A stretch of DNA of 15,351 nucleotides. Source: an uncultured Mycoplasmatota bacterium. GTDB taxonomy: Bacteria > Bacillota_I > Bacilli_A > RF39 > UBA660. This document shows positions 12,864-15,351 of the stretch, piece by piece. Positions within the stretch are counted from its first letter, which is position 1. Every line of letters starts with the position of its first letter. The stretch spans positions 1 through 15,351 of the forward strand of contig CANRVM010000011.1 of NCBI GenBank assembly GCA_947643295.1. The letters are read 5' to 3'. Under the pieces are notes generated by a model. The model did no database searches. It worked only from the letters and a program-made list of their open reading frames with translations, and was not told where the DNA came from. The position numbers and the translations under genes were made by a program.

Positions 12864-15351
12864 AATAACAAAAATAGGATTACTTAATTTCTGGCTATAC
12901 GATGAAGAAGAATATGATTTTTATGGTGGAAAATTAATACTAAGAGGAACGAATGGAAGTGGAAAATCGGTTACCATGCAATCTTTTATCCCTTTAATAT
13001 TAGATGGGAATAAAAGCCCAGATCGATTAGATCCATTTGGTTCCAAAGAAAGAAAAATAGAAGATTATATTATAGGAGATTCTGAATCCATTCAAAAAGA
13101 AGAGTCTACGGCTTATCTTTATATGGAAACATTCTTGAAAGAAGAAAACAAATATCTTACGATTGGTCTTGGATTTCGAGGAAGAAAAGGAAAACCAGTT
13201 GACTCTTGGGGATTTTCTCTAAAAGATGGAAAAAGAATAGGGAAAGATTTCTTTTTATACAAAGATGCGGCTAATAAGATTCCTCTTTCTAAAAATGAGT
13301 TGAAATCAAGATTAGGTACTATCAATGAACTTACGGATACGATGAAAGATTATAAAGCCATGGTGAATCGTTTATTATTTGGTTTTCCAACCATTGATAC
13401 TTATGATGAATTTATTAAATTATTATTACAATTAATAAGTAATAAATTATCAAAAGACTATAAACCTACGAACTTAATTCATGTTTTAAATACGGTATTA
13501 CAACCACTAACAGAAGAAGATTTAAGACCTTTATCCGAAGCAATTGAACAAATGAATAAAACAAAAGAACAAGTAGAAACCTTAGAAAAAAACTCGAAAT
13601 CTTTAAAAGATTTTTTGAAAGTCTATCAAAATTATAATGAAATGATTTTACTTACGAAAGCTAGAAACTTCCAAAAGGCAAATCTAGAATATAACAACCT
13701 AAAAAATAATATGGATGCTTTGGCAAAAGAAATAGAAAGTCTAAAAGAGACTCTAAAGATGAAAAGTGCGAGATACCAACAAGTACTGGATGAGATAGCG
13801 ATTCATACCGAAAATAAAAGACAATTAGATAATCAAGACTTAAAACAGAAAGTAGAATCTCTTGAAAAAACGATTGAAACAATAGATTTGTTAGAGAAAA
13901 AGATAAAAGAAATTCAAGAAAATATGGAAAAATTAGAGGATGAGAAATTAGAAATCAATAACAAGATAAATAAGGTAGAGAATGATCTTTATACTTTAAA
14001 GAAAGAAATCGAAACCTCTAGTATGGATTTAAAAGATTTTGCCCAAGATAGTTATTTTGATGAAATTGTATTTTTTATCGATGAATTAAATGAAAGAATT
14101 GAAGAGGATGCTTCTTTTGATAGTATTTTGATGTCTTTAAAGCGATATGCCGAAAAAGTAAATGCCATCACAAGTTTACTAGAAGAAGAGAAAAAAATCA
14201 TGGTGGAAAGTGAAAGTATTCGAGTGGAATTCGAAAAATTATCTCATGCCTATCAAGAATTAGAACAACAAATAACAAATCAGGAAAAGAACTTAAAAGA
14301 GAGTATTATGTCTTTTGAAGAAGATTTCATTAACAAAGTCAATCAGAATCAATATCTAACATTAGATGAGGATTCAAAAAAAGAAATTTTTACTCTTATG
14401 AATGATTACTCTAGAGAAAATTATGAGAAAGCAAAAAAAGTTTATATGGATTATGGAAGTACTCTTACAAAGCAAGTGGTTCTAGCAAATTTAAAGTTAG
14501 AAAGCAAAAGAGAAGAGAAAAGAGGAAAATTAGCTTCCTTAGAGGAAGAATACCAAACGTTAAAAGAACAAGATACGATTGATTTACCTCCTTTCAATGA
14601 AGAAACGGATCAAATATTAAAAGAAAATAATATTGAAAGTATTCCTCTATATCAATGTATTGAATTTAGGGAAGAGGTAGAAGAGCAAGTAAAAAATAAT
14701 ATAGAATCTTCTTTACTGGACTTAAATCTATTAAATGCTAAGGTAATCGCAGAAAAAGACTTGGATAAAGTACGTTCTCTTGGTAGTCAAATATTATATT
14801 TAAGAAAGACAACGAAAAAGAAAAACAACTTGTTAAAATATTTTCAGGTAAAACTAAAAAAAGATACTTCTATTACGGAACAATATGTCAAAGAAATATT
14901 AGAATCGATTAGTACGTTAGAAGAAGATTCTTTCTCTATTTTAGAAAATGGTATTTCCAAAGTAGATGTTTTAAATTCCATTGCGGATTCTAGTTATCAA
15001 CAGTGTTATATTGGTTATCTAAAAAGAATGGAGTTAAAAAATAAGAAATTAAAAGAGTTAGAAGAAGAGATAGAATCACTTACCAAAGAAATCGCAAACC
15101 TTACTCATTTTATTTTAGAAAATGAGAATAAAATCACTTATATTGAAAAAGAAGCAGAAAACTTCCCATCCAGTGAGATGTTAAATCATATCGTAGATAA
15201 GATAAAAGAACTCAATATAGAGCTTGCTTATAATGATAAAAGACAACGAGAGTTAGAAAAATCTTTATCGATTATTGATCAGAAGCTAAAAGAAATAAGA
15301 GACCGTGTGGCAGAAAATAAGCAAGGAATGTATATTCCATTAAACTTAGAA
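12850..15351 (+). CDS. jetC: Wadjet JetC SMC-like ATPase (TIGR02680), 3' end outside window
   Basis: The frame is open from ATG 12850 to the last base, giving 834 codons; family members are roughly 1300-1400 residues, so about 60% is present. The N-terminus carries the family hallmark NFWLYDEEEYDFYGGKL, then RGTNGSGKSVTMQSFIPL with Walker A GTNGSGKS at 33-40, and LDPFGSKERKIEDYIIGD. The N-terminal ATPase half extends to about 230, after which a long coiled coil begins (EQMNKTKEQVETLEKNSKSL onward). A less regular segment near 580-640 (LPPFNEETDQ and IPLYQCIEFREEVEEQ) interrupts it and may belong to the hinge. Signature and Walker B motifs would lie beyond the window. JetC is the SMC motor that extrudes loops on plasmid DNA so that JetD can cut. 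The gene overlaps jetB by 14 bases and is preceded by GGAGGA. A jetD gene (DUF3323/DUF2399) is expected next. Confidence 0.92.
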   Translation, partial: MSRFKITKIGLLNFWLYDEEEYDFYGGKLILRGTNGSGKSVTMQSFIPLILDGNKSPDRLDPFGSKERKIEDYIIGDSESIQKEESTAYLYMETFLKEENKYLTIGLGFRGRKGKPVDSWGFSLKDGKRIGKDFFLYKDAANKIPLSKNELKSRLGTINELTDTMKDYKAMVNRLLFGFPTIDTYDEFIKLLLQLISNKLSKDYKPTNLIHVLNTVLQPLTEEDLRPLSEAIEQMNKTKEQVETLEKNSKSLKDFLKVYQNYNEMILLTKARNFQKANLEYNNLKNNMDALAKEIESLKETLKMKSARYQQVLDEIAIHTENKRQLDNQDLKQKVESLEKTIETIDLLEKKIKEIQENMEKLEDEKLEINNKINKVENDLYTLKKEIETSSMDLKDFAQDSYFDEIVFFIDELNERIEEDASFDSILMSLKRYAEKVNAITSLLEEEKKIMVESESIRVEFEKLSHAYQELEQQITNQEKNLKESIMSFEEDFINKVNQNQYLTLDEDSKKEIFTLMNDYSRENYEKAKKVYMDYGSTLTKQVVLANLKLESKREEKRGKLASLEEEYQTLKEQDTIDLPPFNEETDQILKENNIESIPLYQCIEFREEVEEQVKNNIESSLLDLNLLNAKVIAEKDLDKVRSLGSQILYLRKTTKKKNNLLKYFQVKLKKDTSITEQYVKEILESISTLEEDSFSILENGISKVDVLNSIADSSYQQCYIGYLKRMELKNKKLKELEEEIESLTKEIANLTHFILENENKITYIEKEAENFPSSEMLNHIVDKIKELNIELAYNDKRQRELEKSLSIIDQKLKEIRDRVAENKQGMYIPLNLE

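Noticed and set aside
13119..13882. Two minus-strand open frames inside jetC
   Set aside because: They are antisense to an uninterrupted SMC reading frame and have Phe/Ser/Leu-rich composition typical of reverse-strand artefacts.
1..15351. CRISPR array, tRNA or rRNA genes
   Set aside because: No regularly spaced direct repeats, cloverleaf-type sequences or rRNA-like G+C-rich blocks were seen on either strand.

Overview
The window is very A+T-rich, with Gly/Lys/Asn-rich, AT-ending codons, strong AGGAGG-type ribosome binding sites and TTGnnn-N17-TATAAT promoters. This suggests a low-GC Bacillota, perhaps an uncultured gut Bacilli or Clostridia lineage. Tryptophan is TGG throughout, so nothing points to the Mycoplasma code. 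No rRNA, tRNA or CRISPR array was seen.

Layout from left to right. (1) Positions 2-685 hold the 3' part of a beta-helix-like hypothetical gene that is already open at the left window edge. (2) Positions 686-1376 are a gene-poor stretch with a compact cluster of hairpins ending in a terminator (a candidate small RNA or dispersed element), two degenerate repeats and a start-less ORF remnant. (3) Positions 1377-3526 are a two-gene MacB/LolCDE-like ABC exporter (permease plus ATPase, overlapping by one base) closed by a terminator. (4) Positions 3597-4634 hold a good promoter followed by a dead BRO/phage-antirepressor-type gene, broken by a 1-nt deletion and a Trp-to-stop change, and by a tiny ORF. 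(5) Positions 4669-5728 carry two intact genes I do not recognise. (6) Positions 5736-6869 are a complete but decayed insertion sequence. It has ~30-bp terminal inverted repeats and an exact 8-bp target duplication, a promoter whose -35 lies in the left repeat, and a leader with two mutually exclusive hairpins. The zinc-ribbon transposase has two in-frame stops and a probable in-frame deletion at the catalytic core. (7) Positions 6928-10082 hold three membrane proteins: a zinc-ribbon/TM protein, a divergent DUF3592-like protein on the minus strand, and a zinc-ribbon/TM protein with two PASTA repeats. (8) From 10221 to the right edge lies a tightly packed operon for a Wadjet (JetABCD/EptABCD/MksBEFG-like) system of the TIGR02677/TIGR02678/TIGR02680 type, i.e. 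type II. JetA and JetB are complete. JetC is present for its first 834 codons and runs off the window; the nuclease JetD would be expected just beyond.

Together this reads as an accessory region: an SMC-based anti-plasmid defence operon at one end, and a phage-type antirepressor relic, a dead IS and orphan hypotheticals upstream. The Wadjet proteins would work as one complex: JetC (SMC motor), JetA (kleisin), JetB (KITE-like) and JetD (nuclease). The ABC pair is an independent export unit. The zinc-ribbon/PASTA/DUF3592 group looks like envelope-associated proteins with no demonstrable link to the defence operon. The least explained signals are the hairpin cluster at 736-844, the switching hairpins in the IS leader, and the unrecognised 149- and 174-residue proteins.
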